DNA of 64,000 nucleotides, taken from contig NZ_CP014301.1 in assembly GCF_001562255.1 (NCBI RefSeq), forward strand, positions 1,550,001 to 1,614,000, read 5' to 3'. Below the pieces are notes generated by a model. That model was given only the letters and a program-made list of their open reading frames with translations, was not told where the DNA came from and searched no databases. The translations under genes were made by a program, and so were the position numbers. The DNA is from Bosea sp. PAMC 26642 (GTDB lineage: Bacteria; Pseudomonadota; Alphaproteobacteria; Rhizobiales; Beijerinckiaceae). Below are positions 1 to 8,111 of the stretch, piece by piece. Each line of letters starts with the position of its first letter. Position 1 is the first letter of the stretch.

Positions 1-301
1 TAGACGGGCTGTACTCTCACCCTCTCGCGCTTCTAGAGCATTTTTACGCAAGCTGAAAAGCGGTTGCGCGCGGAAAATGCAGATCGCGTCGTTCTATTTG
101 GCGGTTGTGCTCTTGGTGAGGCGAGCTTTCGCGGTTTGGCCTGCCACTGCGAGACACCAATCGAAGGATATCGGCGTTTTGGCAAAAGCCCGCGGGATCG
201 GCTATCCAACGCGTCCGCAACATCGTCATGCATGAGACAGCGGCGACGGTGGCGTGGCGACGTTGCCAGTCGGCCGGGAATTTCCAAAGAGAGAGAGCAT
301 C
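1..301. other. Upstream region of glmU
   Basis: This stretch precedes the chosen glmU start and shows no convincing gene. Short open frames here on both strands match nothing I recognise and run out of frame into glmU. It holds an imperfect inverted repeat at 38-80 (separate entry). A purine-rich GAGAGAGAG tract just before 302 is the likely ribosome binding site of glmU. Confidence 0.5.
38..80. repeat. Imperfect inverted repeat (GCATTTT...AAAATGC)
   Basis: GCATTTTTACGCAA on the left faces TTGCGCGCGGAAAATGC on the right across a short loop. The arms match except for a small bulge. Elements of this general form are scattered in Hyphomicrobiales genomes, but only one copy lies in this window, so family membership is inference. 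Confidence 0.4.
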
Positions 302-1675
302 ATGACCCAAACGCCGTCGAGCCGGAGCTGTCTCGCGATCATCCTGGCGGCCGGCGAGGGCACGCGGATGAAGTCGCGCCGGCCCAAGGTGCTGCATGAG
401 GTCGCCGGCCGCAGTCTGCTCGGCCACGCGCTCGAGGCCGTCTCTGGCGCCGGAGCTGACAAGATCGTCGTCGTGATCGGCCCGGATCGCGACGACGTCG
501 CCGCAGCCGTGCACGAGCAGCGTCCGGAAGCCCAGATCGTGGTGCAGCGCGAGCGTCTCGGCACGGCCCATGCCGTGCTGGCGGCACGCGAGACGCTGGC
601 GCTCGGCTTCGACGACATCATCGTTGCTTTCGCCGATACGCCGCTCGTGCGGCCGCAGACCTTTACCGCGATGCGCGCCGCCCTTGCGAACGGCGCGGCC
701 ATCGCGGCGCTCGGCTTCGAGGCGCGCGATCCAACGGGCTACGGTCGGCTCATCACCAGGGACGGCGCACTTGAGGCGATCGTCGAACATAAGGACGCCA
801 GTGACCTGCAGCGCGCGATCAGCTTATGTTTCGCCGGATTGATGGCGCTCGACGGACAGCACGCACTCTCGATCTTAAAGGCGATCGGCGACGACAACGC
901 CCAGGGAGAATTCTATCTGACCGAAGCCGTTGCGGTGGCGCGCGCGCGCGCGCTCAGGACGGTTGCGCATAACGCCGCTGAGAGTGAGGTTCAGGGCATC
1001 AATGACCGTGTGCAACTCTCTATGGCGGAAGCGGAGTTCCAGCGCCGCAAGCGGCTGGAGGTCATGGCAGCTGGCGCCTCGCTGACGGCGCCAGAGACCG
1101 TCTTCTTCAGCCACGACACCATCATCGGCCGCGATGTGCTGATCGAGCCCCATGTCGTCTTCGGCCCGCGCGTCAGCATCGCCGACGGCGCGGTGATCCA
1201 CGCCTTCTCGCATCTCGAAGGCGCCACGGTGGGCGAGGGCGCCAATGTCGGTCCCTATGCCCGTCTCCGTCCGGGCGCCAAAATCGGCGCCAACGCGAAG
1301 GTCGGCAACTTCGTCGAGGTCAAGGCGGCCGACATCGGTGAAGGCGCCAAGGTCAGCCATCTCAGCTATATCGGCGATGCCAGCGTCGGCGCGAACGCCA
1401 ATATCGGTGCGGGCACGATCACCTGCAATTACGACGGCTTCTTCAAATACCGGACGACGATCGGGGCCGGCGCCTTCGTCGGCTCGAACTCGTCGCTGGT
1501 CGCACCTGTCACGATCGGCGACGGGGCCTTCGTCGGCTCCGGCTCCGTGGTGACCGACGATGTCGCCCCCGACGCTCTGGCGATCGCGCGCGGCCGGCAG
1601 ACCGTCAAGGGAGGCTGGGCCAAGGCCTTCCGCGAAACAGCCGCCGCCCGCAAGCAGGCCGCCAAATCGGACTGA
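302..1675 (+). CDS. glmU: Bifunctional N-acetylglucosamine-1-phosphate uridyltransferase / glucosamine-1-phosphate acetyltransferase
   Basis: GlmU makes UDP-GlcNAc from glucosamine-1-phosphate, acetyl-CoA and UTP for peptidoglycan and LPS synthesis. The 457-residue protein opens with the nucleotidyltransferase signature [11 protein letters not shown] (about residues 15-25) in a Rossmann-like domain. From about residue 250 it continues as a left-handed beta-helix of hexapeptide repeats that carries the acetyltransferase; [13 protein letters not shown] is the typical active-site stretch. An in-frame ATG lies at 254, but the one at 302 sits behind a purine-rich tract and fits the family N-terminus. 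glmS follows 113 bp downstream on the same strand, so the two steps of amino-sugar supply are adjacent. Complete and typical. Confidence 0.97.
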   Translation: MTQTPSSRSCLAIILAAGEGTRMKSRRPKVLHEVAGRSLLGHALEAVSGAGADKIVVVIGPDRDDVAAAVHEQRPEAQIVVQRERLGTAHAVLAARETLALGFDDIIVAFADTPLVRPQTFTAMRAALANGAAIAALGFEARDPTGYGRLITRDGALEAIVEHKDASDLQRAISLCFAGLMALDGQHALSILKAIGDDNAQGEFYLTEAVAVARARALRTVAHNAAESEVQGINDRVQLSMAEAEFQRRKRLEVMAAGASLTAPETVFFSHDTIIGRDVLIEPHVVFGPRVSIADGAVIHAFSHLEGATVGEGANVGPYARLRPGAKIGANAKVGNFVEVKAADIGEGAKVSHLSYIGDASVGANANIGAGTITCNYDGFFKYRTTIGAGAFVGSNSSLVAPVTIGDGAFVGSGSVVTDDVAPDALAIARGRQTVKGGWAKAFRETAAARKQAAKSD

Positions 1676-1788
1676 AACACGGCGTTTCCGGCAAGCCTGC
1701 ATTCATAGTTCGACATCCATAGTGATTGGGCATGTGTGCCGTTGCCCGCTATGCGGGGTTGCAACGGCCATTGCGGAAGAGGTGGGGC

Positions 1789-3615
1789 ATGTGCGGCATC
1801 GTCGGGATTCTGGGCAAGGAAGCGGTCGCGACTCAGGTCGTCGAGGCTCTGCGGCGGCTTGAATATCGCGGCTACGATTCTGCCGGCGTCGCCACGCTGG
1901 AGAACGGCCTGCTCACCCGCCGCCGCGCCGAGGGCAAGCTCCGGAACCTGGAAATCCGTCTGTCCAACGAGCCGCTCGAAGGCCTGATCGGCATCGGCCA
2001 TACCCGCTGGGCGACGCATGGCAAGCCCAACGAGACCAACGCTCATCCCCATGCCACCGCAAAGCTGGCGGTCGTCCATAACGGCATCATCGAAAATTTT
2101 CGCGAGCTGCGGGCCGAACTGCAGTCCGACGGCTACGTCTTTGCGACCGAGACCGACACCGAGATAGTCGCCCATCTCGTCACCCGCGAGCTCGATCGTG
2201 GCAAGAGCCCGACCGATGCGGTCGCCGCGTCTCTGCCACGCCTGCGTGGTGCATTCGCGCTGGCATTTCTGTTCCAGGGTGAGGAAGACCTCCTGATCGG
2301 CGCCCGGAAGGGCTCACCGCTGGCAGTCGGCATCGGCGACGGCGAGATGTATCTCGGCTCGGATGCGCTGGCGCTGGCGCCCTTCACCAATCTCATCGCC
2401 TATCTTGAAGAGGGCGATTGGGTCGTGCTTCATCGCAAAAGCGCGACCTTCTACGACAAGGCCAACAACCCGGTCGAGCGGCGCGCCCAGCGCGTTGCAG
2501 CCGGCGCGCTTCTGGTCGAGAAGGGCAACCACCGCCATTTCATGGCGAAGGAGATCTACGAGCAGCCCGAGGTCGTCGGCCATACGCTGACGCAGTATCT
2601 CGACATGGCGGCGGGCCGCGTGCGCTTGCCTTTCGCCGACAAGATCGACTGGACCTCGCTGTCCCGGCTTTCGATCGCGGCCTGCGGCACATCCTATTAT
2701 GCTGGGCTGATCGCGAAATACTGGTTCGAGAGGCTCGCCCGCCTGCCGGTCGAGATCGATGTCGCCTCCGAGTTCCGCTATCGCGAAGCACCGCTTCCGG
2801 ACAACGGGCTTGCCCTCTTCATCTCGCAGTCGGGTGAGACCGCCGATACGTTGGCCTGCCTGCGCTATGCTAGGCAGGAAAGGCAGGTGATCAGCGCGAT
2901 CGTCAATGTCGCGACATCGACGATGGCACGCGAGAGCGACGTCGTCGCTCCGACGCTCGCCGGCCCCGAGATCGGCGTCGCCTCGACCAAGGGATTCACC
3001 TGCCAACTGGCCGCGTTGGCCTGCCTTGCGCTTGCCGCCGCCAGGGCGCGAGGGCATCTGTCGGCCGAGGACGAGGCCCGCCACGTCCAGAACCTGATTG
3101 CGTTGCCTGGTCTGATGGCGAATGCGCTGGCTCTGGAACCCCAGATCGAAAAGCTGGCTCGCGAACTCTCGAAGGCCAAGGACGTGCTCTATCTCGGCCG
3201 CGGCACGAGCTTTCCGCTGGCGCTCGAAGGCGCGCTGAAGCTCAAGGAAATCAGCTACATCCACGCCGAGGGCTATCCGGCTGGCGAACTCAAGCACGGC
3301 CCGATCGCGCTCATCGACGAGGCCATGCCGGTCATCGTCGTCGCGCCGCACGACGCGCTGTTCGAGAAGACCGCCTCGAACATGCAGGAGGTCGCCGCGC
3401 GCGGTGGTCGGATCATCCTGATCACCAACGCGAAGGGCGCGGCCGAATGCGGCATCGAGCCGGAGACCACGATCATCATGCCGGACGTGGATCCGACCTT
3501 CGCCGCGATCGTCTACGCGCTGCCGATCCAGATGATCGCCTACCAGACGGCAGTTTTCATGGGCAAGGACGCCGATCAGCCGCGCAACCTGGCGAAATCC
3601 GTCACGGTGGAGTGA
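1789..3615 (+). CDS. glmS: Glutamine--fructose-6-phosphate aminotransferase (isomerizing)
   Basis: GlmS converts fructose-6-phosphate and glutamine to glucosamine-6-phosphate, the first step toward UDP-GlcNAc. The start is set by chemistry: the catalytic cysteine must be residue 2 so that it becomes N-terminal after Met removal, and MCGIVGILG begins at 1789 behind GAAGAGGTGGGGC. The in-frame ATG at 1726 would bury it and is rejected. The 608 residues hold an N-terminal glutamine amidotransferase domain (about 1-220), two SIS sugar-isomerase domains (about 285-600) and the conserved tail LAKSVTVE. Length is normal. No glmS-ribozyme-like structure was noticed in the 113-bp gap after glmU. Confidence 0.97.
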   Translation: MCGIVGILGKEAVATQVVEALRRLEYRGYDSAGVATLENGLLTRRRAEGKLRNLEIRLSNEPLEGLIGIGHTRWATHGKPNETNAHPHATAKLAVVHNGIIENFRELRAELQSDGYVFATETDTEIVAHLVTRELDRGKSPTDAVAASLPRLRGAFALAFLFQGEEDLLIGARKGSPLAVGIGDGEMYLGSDALALAPFTNLIAYLEEGDWVVLHRKSATFYDKANNPVERRAQRVAAGALLVEKGNHRHFMAKEIYEQPEVVGHTLTQYLDMAAGRVRLPFADKIDWTSLSRLSIAACGTSYYAGLIAKYWFERLARLPVEIDVASEFRYREAPLPDNGLALFISQSGETADTLACLRYARQERQVISAIVNVATSTMARESDVVAPTLAGPEIGVASTKGFTCQLAALACLALAAARARGHLSAEDEARHVQNLIALPGLMANALALEPQIEKLARELSKAKDVLYLGRGTSFPLALEGALKLKEISYIHAEGYPAGELKHGPIALIDEAMPVIVVAPHDALFEKTASNMQEVAARGGRIILITNAKGAAECGIEPETTIIMPDVDPTFAAIVYALPIQMIAYQTAVFMGKDADQPRNLAKSVTVE

Positions 3616-3619
3616 GGCA

Positions 3620-4006
3620 TCAGGTGCCCGTTTCCGGCCGGCTCGCCACATAGGCGCCGGCCGCGACCAGCCCTGCGCCGCTGACCCACAAGGCGATCGG
3701 GGGCGCGTCCGTGATCGCCAGCAGGGCGAAGCTTGCCGCCATCGAGCCGCAGGCGAGATACTTCGCCTTGCGGCCGATGCTCCTGGTATCGCGCCAGCGC
3801 CGCACATACGGACCGAGGCGAGGATGGTCGAGCAGCCATAGCTCAAAGCGCGGCGACGACTGCGAGAAGCACCAGGCGGCAAGGATCAGGAACACGGTTC
3901 CCGGCATCACCGGCAGGATCAGCCCGACCACGCCCAGCGCGGTGAAGACCCAGCCGGCGGCGAGAAAGATCAGACGTCGAAGGCGCCCGCTGCTATTATG
4001 CGGCAT
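3620..4006 (-). CDS. DUF454 (YbaN-like) inner-membrane protein
   Basis: This 128-residue protein fits the DUF454/YbaN family of small inner-membrane proteins of unknown function. It has an N-terminal hydrophobic hairpin (about residues 12-48, with VVGLILPVMPGTVFLILAA), the family motif around FELWLLDHPRLGPYVRRW, and a second hydrophobic pair at the C-terminus. It is convergent with glmS, with only 4 bp between the stop codons. No operon partner is apparent. Family assignment is confident; function is not known. Confidence 0.85.
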   Translation of the reverse strand: MPHNSSGRLRRLIFLAAGWVFTALGVVGLILPVMPGTVFLILAAWCFSQSSPRFELWLLDHPRLGPYVRRWRDTRSIGRKAKYLACGSMAASFALLAITDAPPIALWVSGAGLVAAGAYVASRPETGT

Positions 4007-4059
4007 GACTTCTCCTGTTTGGCGAAGGCATGTGCCCGATCACTGGCGAGGAGACCGAG

Positions 4060-4293
4060 ATGCATGACGAGGTCGATGGTCTCACCCAGCGTATCACGAT
4101 CGAGCCAGGGAAACGGGGCGGCCGCCCCTGCATACGCGGGCTTCGCATTACGGTCGGCGACGTACTCGGCTGGCTGGCTTCAGGAATGAGCGAGGCGGAG
4201 ATCATCGAGGACTTTCCTGATCTCGAACCCGACGACATACGGGCCTGCCTAGCTTATGCCGCAGCGCGCGAACGTATGACGAGAATCATCTGA
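4060..4293 (+). CDS. DUF433 family antitoxin (VapB-like)
   Basis: The 77-residue protein carries the DUF433 helix-turn-helix-like fold: ITIEPGKRGGRPCIRGLRIT followed by a VGDVLGWLASGMSEAEIIEDF-type segment and PDLEPDDIRACLAYAA. DUF433 proteins are the usual antitoxin partners of DUF5615 PIN-like toxins. The ATG at 4060 follows GAGGAGACCGAG and is preferred over the ATG at 4030. Its stop codon abuts the ATG of the toxin (TGAATG at 4291-4296), so the pair is translationally coupled. The antitoxin is intact although the toxin is frameshifted. Confidence 0.88.
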   Translation: MHDEVDGLTQRITIEPGKRGGRPCIRGLRITVGDVLGWLASGMSEAEIIEDFPDLEPDDIRACLAYAAARERMTRII

Positions 4294-4628
4294 ATGGCCA
4301 AGCTGTTGCTCGACGAGAACCTGTCTCGCTTCTACGCTTTCTTGCTCACGATTTTCCGGGAAGCGCGCATATCTCGCAATTCCAAGCGTCCAGAAGATCC
4401 GACGACCGTGCGATCTGGCACCTCGCCCGCGATCAGGGCTACATCCTCGTCACTCACGACGCCGACTTCGCCGACATCAGTGCGCTGGAAGGAGCCCCGC
4501 CGGGCGTGATCTGGCTTAAGCTTGGCAATTGCACGAATGCTCGGATCATCGCCGAACTGACGCAGCGACGGGACAAGATCGAACTCGCCTTCGCAGTCGG
4601 AGACGTAGCGGTCCTTGAAATCCGCTGA
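4294..4628 (+). pseudogene. DUF5615 PIN-like toxin, broken by a single-base frameshift
   Basis: The first 19 codons read MAKLLLDENLSRFYAFLLT, the classic DUF5615 start with its acidic LLLDEN motif. The frame then goes wrong and stops at 4509. A frame beginning near 4350 continues the family perfectly: DFPGSAHIS, DDRAIWHLARDQGY, VTHDADF, GVIWLKLGNC, then a stop at 4626-4628. Adding one G at about 4350 (ACGATTTT to ACGGATTTT) would restore a 111-residue protein of normal family length. Either the toxin has been inactivated while its antitoxin remains, or the base is a sequencing or assembly error. DUF5615 proteins are predicted PIN-fold RNases. A programmed frameshift is unlikely because no slippery heptamer is present. 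Confidence 0.87.
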
Positions 4629-4693
4629 GCCTGTTGGCACGTCTGTCGCTTGCTGGCGCATCAAGGCCAGATTCGCGTTCGATCGGACCCTGC

Positions 4694-5425
4694 ATGACGC
4701 CCGCGCCGCTTGATCCCCGCCTCGTGATCCAGACCGATCTGCTGCGCCCGACCTTCGGCACGCGGCTGCGGCGCTATTTCCTGACCGGGCTGGTCATCGC
4801 CGCACCGTTGGCGATTACGGCGTCCGTGACATGGTGGTTCATCAATTTCATCGACGGGCTGGTCAAGCCGCTCATCCCCAACTCCTATCTGCCCGACAGC
4901 TATCTGCCGTTCCCGATTCCAGGCTTTGGCCTCGTGATTGGGTTGATCGGCCTGACACTGCTCGGTTTCATGACGGCGAACCTCGTCGGCCGCACGCTGC
5001 TCGATGCTGGCGAGGCGATCCTGAACCGGATGCCGGTGGTCCGCAGCCTCTACAAGGGCATCAAGCAGGTCTTCGAGACGATCTTCTCGCAAAGCGGCAC
5101 GTCGTTCCGCAAGGTCGGCATGGTGCAGTTTCCGCAGCCGGGCATGTGGTCGATCGTCTTCATCGCTCAGGAGGCGGCACCCGAGATCGCCGGCAAGCTG
5201 CCCGACGGCCAAGAGCCAGGGCATGAGCAGATCGGCGTCTTCCTGCCCTGCACGCCGAACCCGACGACCGGCTTCTTCTTCTATCTGCCGCGCAGGGAGG
5301 TGGTGGAGCTTGATATCACCGTCGAGGACGGAGCCAAGCTCGTGATGTCGGCCGGGCTGATTCAGCCCGGCGAGGCTGTTTCGAAACTTATGCCGGGGAC
5401 GGTCATCCCGCCCGCAGCAGCCTGA
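4694..5425 (+). CDS. DUF502 family transmembrane protein
   Basis: A 243-residue DUF502 protein of unknown function. It has two membrane segments: YFLTGLVIAAPLAITASVTW (about residues 26-45) and one around FGLVIGLIGLTLLGFMTANL (about 77-96). A soluble domain follows with the family motifs around PVVRSLYKGIKQVFETIF and FLPCTPNPTTGFFFYLPR. The start at 4694 is chosen because the upstream extension to 4634 is in atypical sequence overlapping the toxin remnant. The 3' end overlaps the 3' end of recG on the other strand by 23 bp. Confidence 0.85.
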   Translation: MTPAPLDPRLVIQTDLLRPTFGTRLRRYFLTGLVIAAPLAITASVTWWFINFIDGLVKPLIPNSYLPDSYLPFPIPGFGLVIGLIGLTLLGFMTANLVGRTLLDAGEAILNRMPVVRSLYKGIKQVFETIFSQSGTSFRKVGMVQFPQPGMWSIVFIAQEAAPEIAGKLPDGQEPGHEQIGVFLPCTPNPTTGFFFYLPRREVVELDITVEDGAKLVMSAGLIQPGEAVSKLMPGTVIPPAAA

Positions 5426-7505
5426 TCGCGACGTCGCGCTCGAACAGATAGAGCAATGTCCTGACGGCCTCACCGCGCGGACCTTCCAGATGCGGGTCGC
5501 GCTCGATCAGGAGTCGCGCGTCGTCGCGCGCCGCCGCCAGCAGGTCGCCATCGGTCTCGGGTCTCGCGATCCGCCAGTCGGGCGAGCCCGATTGCTTGGT
5601 CCCGAGGACCTCGCCCTCGCCGCGCAGGCGCAGATCCTCCTCGGCGATGCGGAAGCCGTCCTCGGTCTCACGCATGATCGTCAGCCGCGCCTCGGCAACG
5701 GGGCCAAGCGGCCCCTTGTAGAGCAACAGGCAGGTCGAGGCGGCAGAGCCGCGCCCGATGCGCCCGCGCAGCTGGTGAAGCTGGGCAAGGCCGAAGCGCT
5801 CGGCATGCTCGATCACCATCACGCTGGCATTGGGCACATCGACGCCGACTTCGATCACGGTGGTGGATATGAGGATGCGCGTCTGCCCTGCGACGAAGGC
5901 CGCCATGGCTGCATCCTTATCACGGCCGGGCATCTGGCCGTGCAGCAGACCGACCTGATCGCCGAAAAATTCCCGCAGGGCCTCGAAGCGCTCCTGTGCC
6001 GCTGCGACATCGAGCAAATCCGATTCCTGCACCAGCGGACAGACCCAGTAGACCTGTGCGCCCGTCTCGATCGCACGGCCGATGCCGCCGACGACTTCGT
6101 CATAGCGGTCCAGTGACAGCGCCTTGGTCGCGATCGGCTTGCGGCCTGCCGGCTTCTCCGCCAGCACGGAAATATCCATGTCGCCGAACCAGGTCAGCGA
6201 AAGCGTGCGCGGGATCGGGGTTGCGGTCATGACGAGGATATCGACCGCTTCGCCCTTCGACCCGAGCAGCAGGCGCTGATGCACGCCGAAGCGATGCTGC
6301 TCGTCGACGATGGCGAGCGCGAGATCGCGGAAGGCGACGCCCTCCTGGAACAGCGCGTGCGTCCCCACCGCGATGGCGATCTCGCCGCTCGCCAGCCCCT
6401 CCAGAACGCGGGCGCGCCCCGGACCCTTGTCGCGGCCGGTCAGCAAGGCGAGCTTCAGGCCCGCAGCCTCCGCCAGCGGCAGCAGCCGCTCGGCATGCTG
6501 CCGCGCCAGGATCTCGGTCGGCGCCATCAGCACCGATTGCCGGCCTGCTTCGGCCGCTGCCGCCATCGCCAGCAGCGCGACCACGGTCTTGCCCGAGCCG
6601 ACATCGCCCTGCAGCAGCCGCAGCATGCGCTCGGGCTTTTCCATGTCGTCATGGATATCCACGAGCGCCTGGCGCTGGCCATCCGTCAGCGTGAAGGGCA
6701 GGGCGGTCTCGATCGCGCGCCTGATCGCGCCATCGCCGGCGGTGGCGCGCCCGGCCGCCTTCTTCTGCTGGCGGCGTACCAGCGCAAGCGCGATCTGGCT
6801 CGCCAGCAATTCGTCATAGGCGACGCGGCGGCGCGCGACCGTGTCGCCCTCGATCGCCCTGAGATCGGGCGGGTGATGCAACGCCTGCATCGCCTGCGCG
6901 AAGGAAGGAAATCCGCTCTTCGCCAGAAAGCCGGGATCCTGCCACTCCGCCAGATCCGGGCATTTCTCGGCAGCCGCCGCCGCGATCCGCGTCATCACAC
7001 GCGGGCCGATGCCTTCGGTCAGGCCATAGACCGGCTCGATCGCGGGCAGGGTGGCGGCGAGCTCCGGATCGAGCAGGCGGTCGGGATGCACCATCTGGCG
7101 CATCCCGTCCCAGAGTTCGAGTTTTCCGGAGATGATGCGATAGGCGCCGATCGGCATGGTCTGCAGCAGATGGCGGACATCGGCATGGAAGAAGACGAGC
7201 GTGACGTCGCCGGTCTCGTCTTCGACCAGGATGCGATAGGGCGCCTTCGCCTTGCCTGGCTGCGGCGGCCGGTGCTCGGTTACCTGTGCGTTGAAGGTCG
7301 CGATATCACCGATAGGTGCGTCGGCGATGCTTTGGCTGGGGCGCCGGTCGATGGCCCCGCTCGGCAGATGAAACAGCAAATCGACGACCCGCGCCGGCCT
7401 CGTCTCGTCGCCTAGAAACCGGTCCAGCAGCTTGCCGAGCTTGGGGCCGACGCCCGACAGTGTCGTGGCGGGAGCAAACAGCGGATCGAGCAAGGACGGG
7501 CGCAA
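5403..7505 (-). CDS. recG: ATP-dependent DNA helicase RecG
   Basis: RecG reverses stalled replication forks and branch-migrates Holliday junctions. The 700-residue protein has the N-terminal wedge/OB region, Walker A GDVGSGKT at about 300-307, the DEQHRFG Walker B box at about 401-407, helicase motif TATPIPRTL and the C-terminal QLRGRIGRG motif. The start codon at 7505 is TTG; MRPSLLDPLFAP followed by GVGPKLGKLL matches the usual alphaproteobacterial N-terminus. It is divergent from sdhE (148-bp gap) and lies close to mfd, so two DNA translocases that deal with blocked forks and RNA polymerase sit together. Confidence 0.96.
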   Translation of the reverse strand: MRPSLLDPLFAPATTLSGVGPKLGKLLDRFLGDETRPARVVDLLFHLPSGAIDRRPSQSIADAPIGDIATFNAQVTEHRPPQPGKAKAPYRILVEDETGDVTLVFFHADVRHLLQTMPIGAYRIISGKLELWDGMRQMVHPDRLLDPELAATLPAIEPVYGLTEGIGPRVMTRIAAAAAEKCPDLAEWQDPGFLAKSGFPSFAQAMQALHHPPDLRAIEGDTVARRRVAYDELLASQIALALVRRQQKKAAGRATAGDGAIRRAIETALPFTLTDGQRQALVDIHDDMEKPERMLRLLQGDVGSGKTVVALLAMAAAAEAGRQSVLMAPTEILARQHAERLLPLAEAAGLKLALLTGRDKGPGRARVLEGLASGEIAIAVGTHALFQEGVAFRDLALAIVDEQHRFGVHQRLLLGSKGEAVDILVMTATPIPRTLSLTWFGDMDISVLAEKPAGRKPIATKALSLDRYDEVVGGIGRAIETGAQVYWVCPLVQESDLLDVAAAQERFEALREFFGDQVGLLHGQMPGRDKDAAMAAFVAGQTRILISTTVIEVGVDVPNASVMVIEHAERFGLAQLHQLRGRIGRGSAASTCLLLYKGPLGPVAEARLTIMRETEDGFRIAEEDLRLRGEGEVLGTKQSGSPDWRIARPETDGDLLAAARDDARLLIERDPHLEGPRGEAVRTLLYLFERDVAIRLLRAG

Positions 7506-7653
7506 AGGATGGCTCTCAGGCTGTTGTCAGGAGTGCGAAGATCGCGGGCGTTTCGCCGCTGACTTCGCCGGGTGGCAACGCTATATAACCCGCGACGGCA
7601 GGCTCCGCGACGGGGCCGGCCCTGTTTCCATTGCATAGTCCCGAGGTTCAGGA

Positions 7654-7950
7654 ATGTCCGGCTCGACCCGTTCAAGCGCCGATCTCGACCCGCGCCGGCG
7701 AAAAATCCTGTTCCGCTCCTGGCATCGCGGCATGAGGGAGAACGACCTAATCATGGGGCGCTTCGCCGATGCCGAGATCGGCAATCTGAGCGAGGCTGAT
7801 CTCGACGAGTTCGAGCGCCTGATCGAAGTGCTCGACCGCGATCTGATCTCCTGGATCACGGGGGAGGCACCGGTGCCGGAGAACTACGACACCGACGTGT
7901 TCCGGCGGCTGAAGGCCTTTCACCACCACGGCAAGCCGATTCATGTGTGA
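7654..7950 (+). CDS. sdhE: FAD assembly factor SdhE
   Basis: SdhE (DUF339, YgfY type) helps attach FAD covalently to succinate dehydrogenase subunit SdhA. The 98-residue protein shows the signature RGMRE at residues 25-29 and the downstream segment DLDEFERLIEVLDRDLISWI typical of the family. A purine-rich AGGTTCAGGA precedes the ATG. It sits between recG (divergent) and mfd (same strand, after a palindromic repeat), an arrangement I regard as common in Hyphomicrobiales. Length is usual. Confidence 0.92.
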   Translation: MSGSTRSSADLDPRRRKILFRSWHRGMRENDLIMGRFADAEIGNLSEADLDEFERLIEVLDRDLISWITGEAPVPENYDTDVFRRLKAFHHHGKPIHV

Positions 7951-7967
7951 CGTTCTGGATCATTCCG

Positions 7968-8083
7968 CGCGCCGTCATTCCGGGCGCAGCGAAGCGAAGA
8001 CCCGGAATCCATCGTAGAGCTCAGTGCCCTTAGATGGATTCCGGATCGGCGCCGCTGCGCGGCTTGTCCGGAATGACGGCGCG
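7968..8083. repeat. Intergenic palindromic element, copy 1
   Basis: CGCGCCGTCATTCCGGG on the left pairs with CCGGAATGACGGCGCG on the right, and inside them GGAATCCATC pairs with GATGGATTCC. A small GC-rich GAAGCGAAG/GCCGCTGCGC segment flanks the inner stem. The whole 116 bp can fold as a long imperfect cruciform. A second element with the same architecture lies at 19673-19820. It fills most of the gap between sdhE and mfd. Confidence 0.85.
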
Positions 8084-8111
8084 AAATCGATCAGGACATT
8101 AGCAACACAGC

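Noticed and set aside
1676..1788. glmS ribozyme or other leader element before glmS
   Set aside because: No conserved core was seen, and that ribozyme class is characteristic of Gram-positive bacteria.
2314..3882. 522-codon minus-strand frame opposite glmS
   Set aside because: Spans glmS and the unrelated DUF454 gene in another frame; no motifs.
4340..4360. Programmed ribosomal frameshifting in the DUF5615 toxin
   Set aside because: No slippery heptamer or stimulatory stem was seen, and the family is not known for recoding; deletion or sequence error is simpler.
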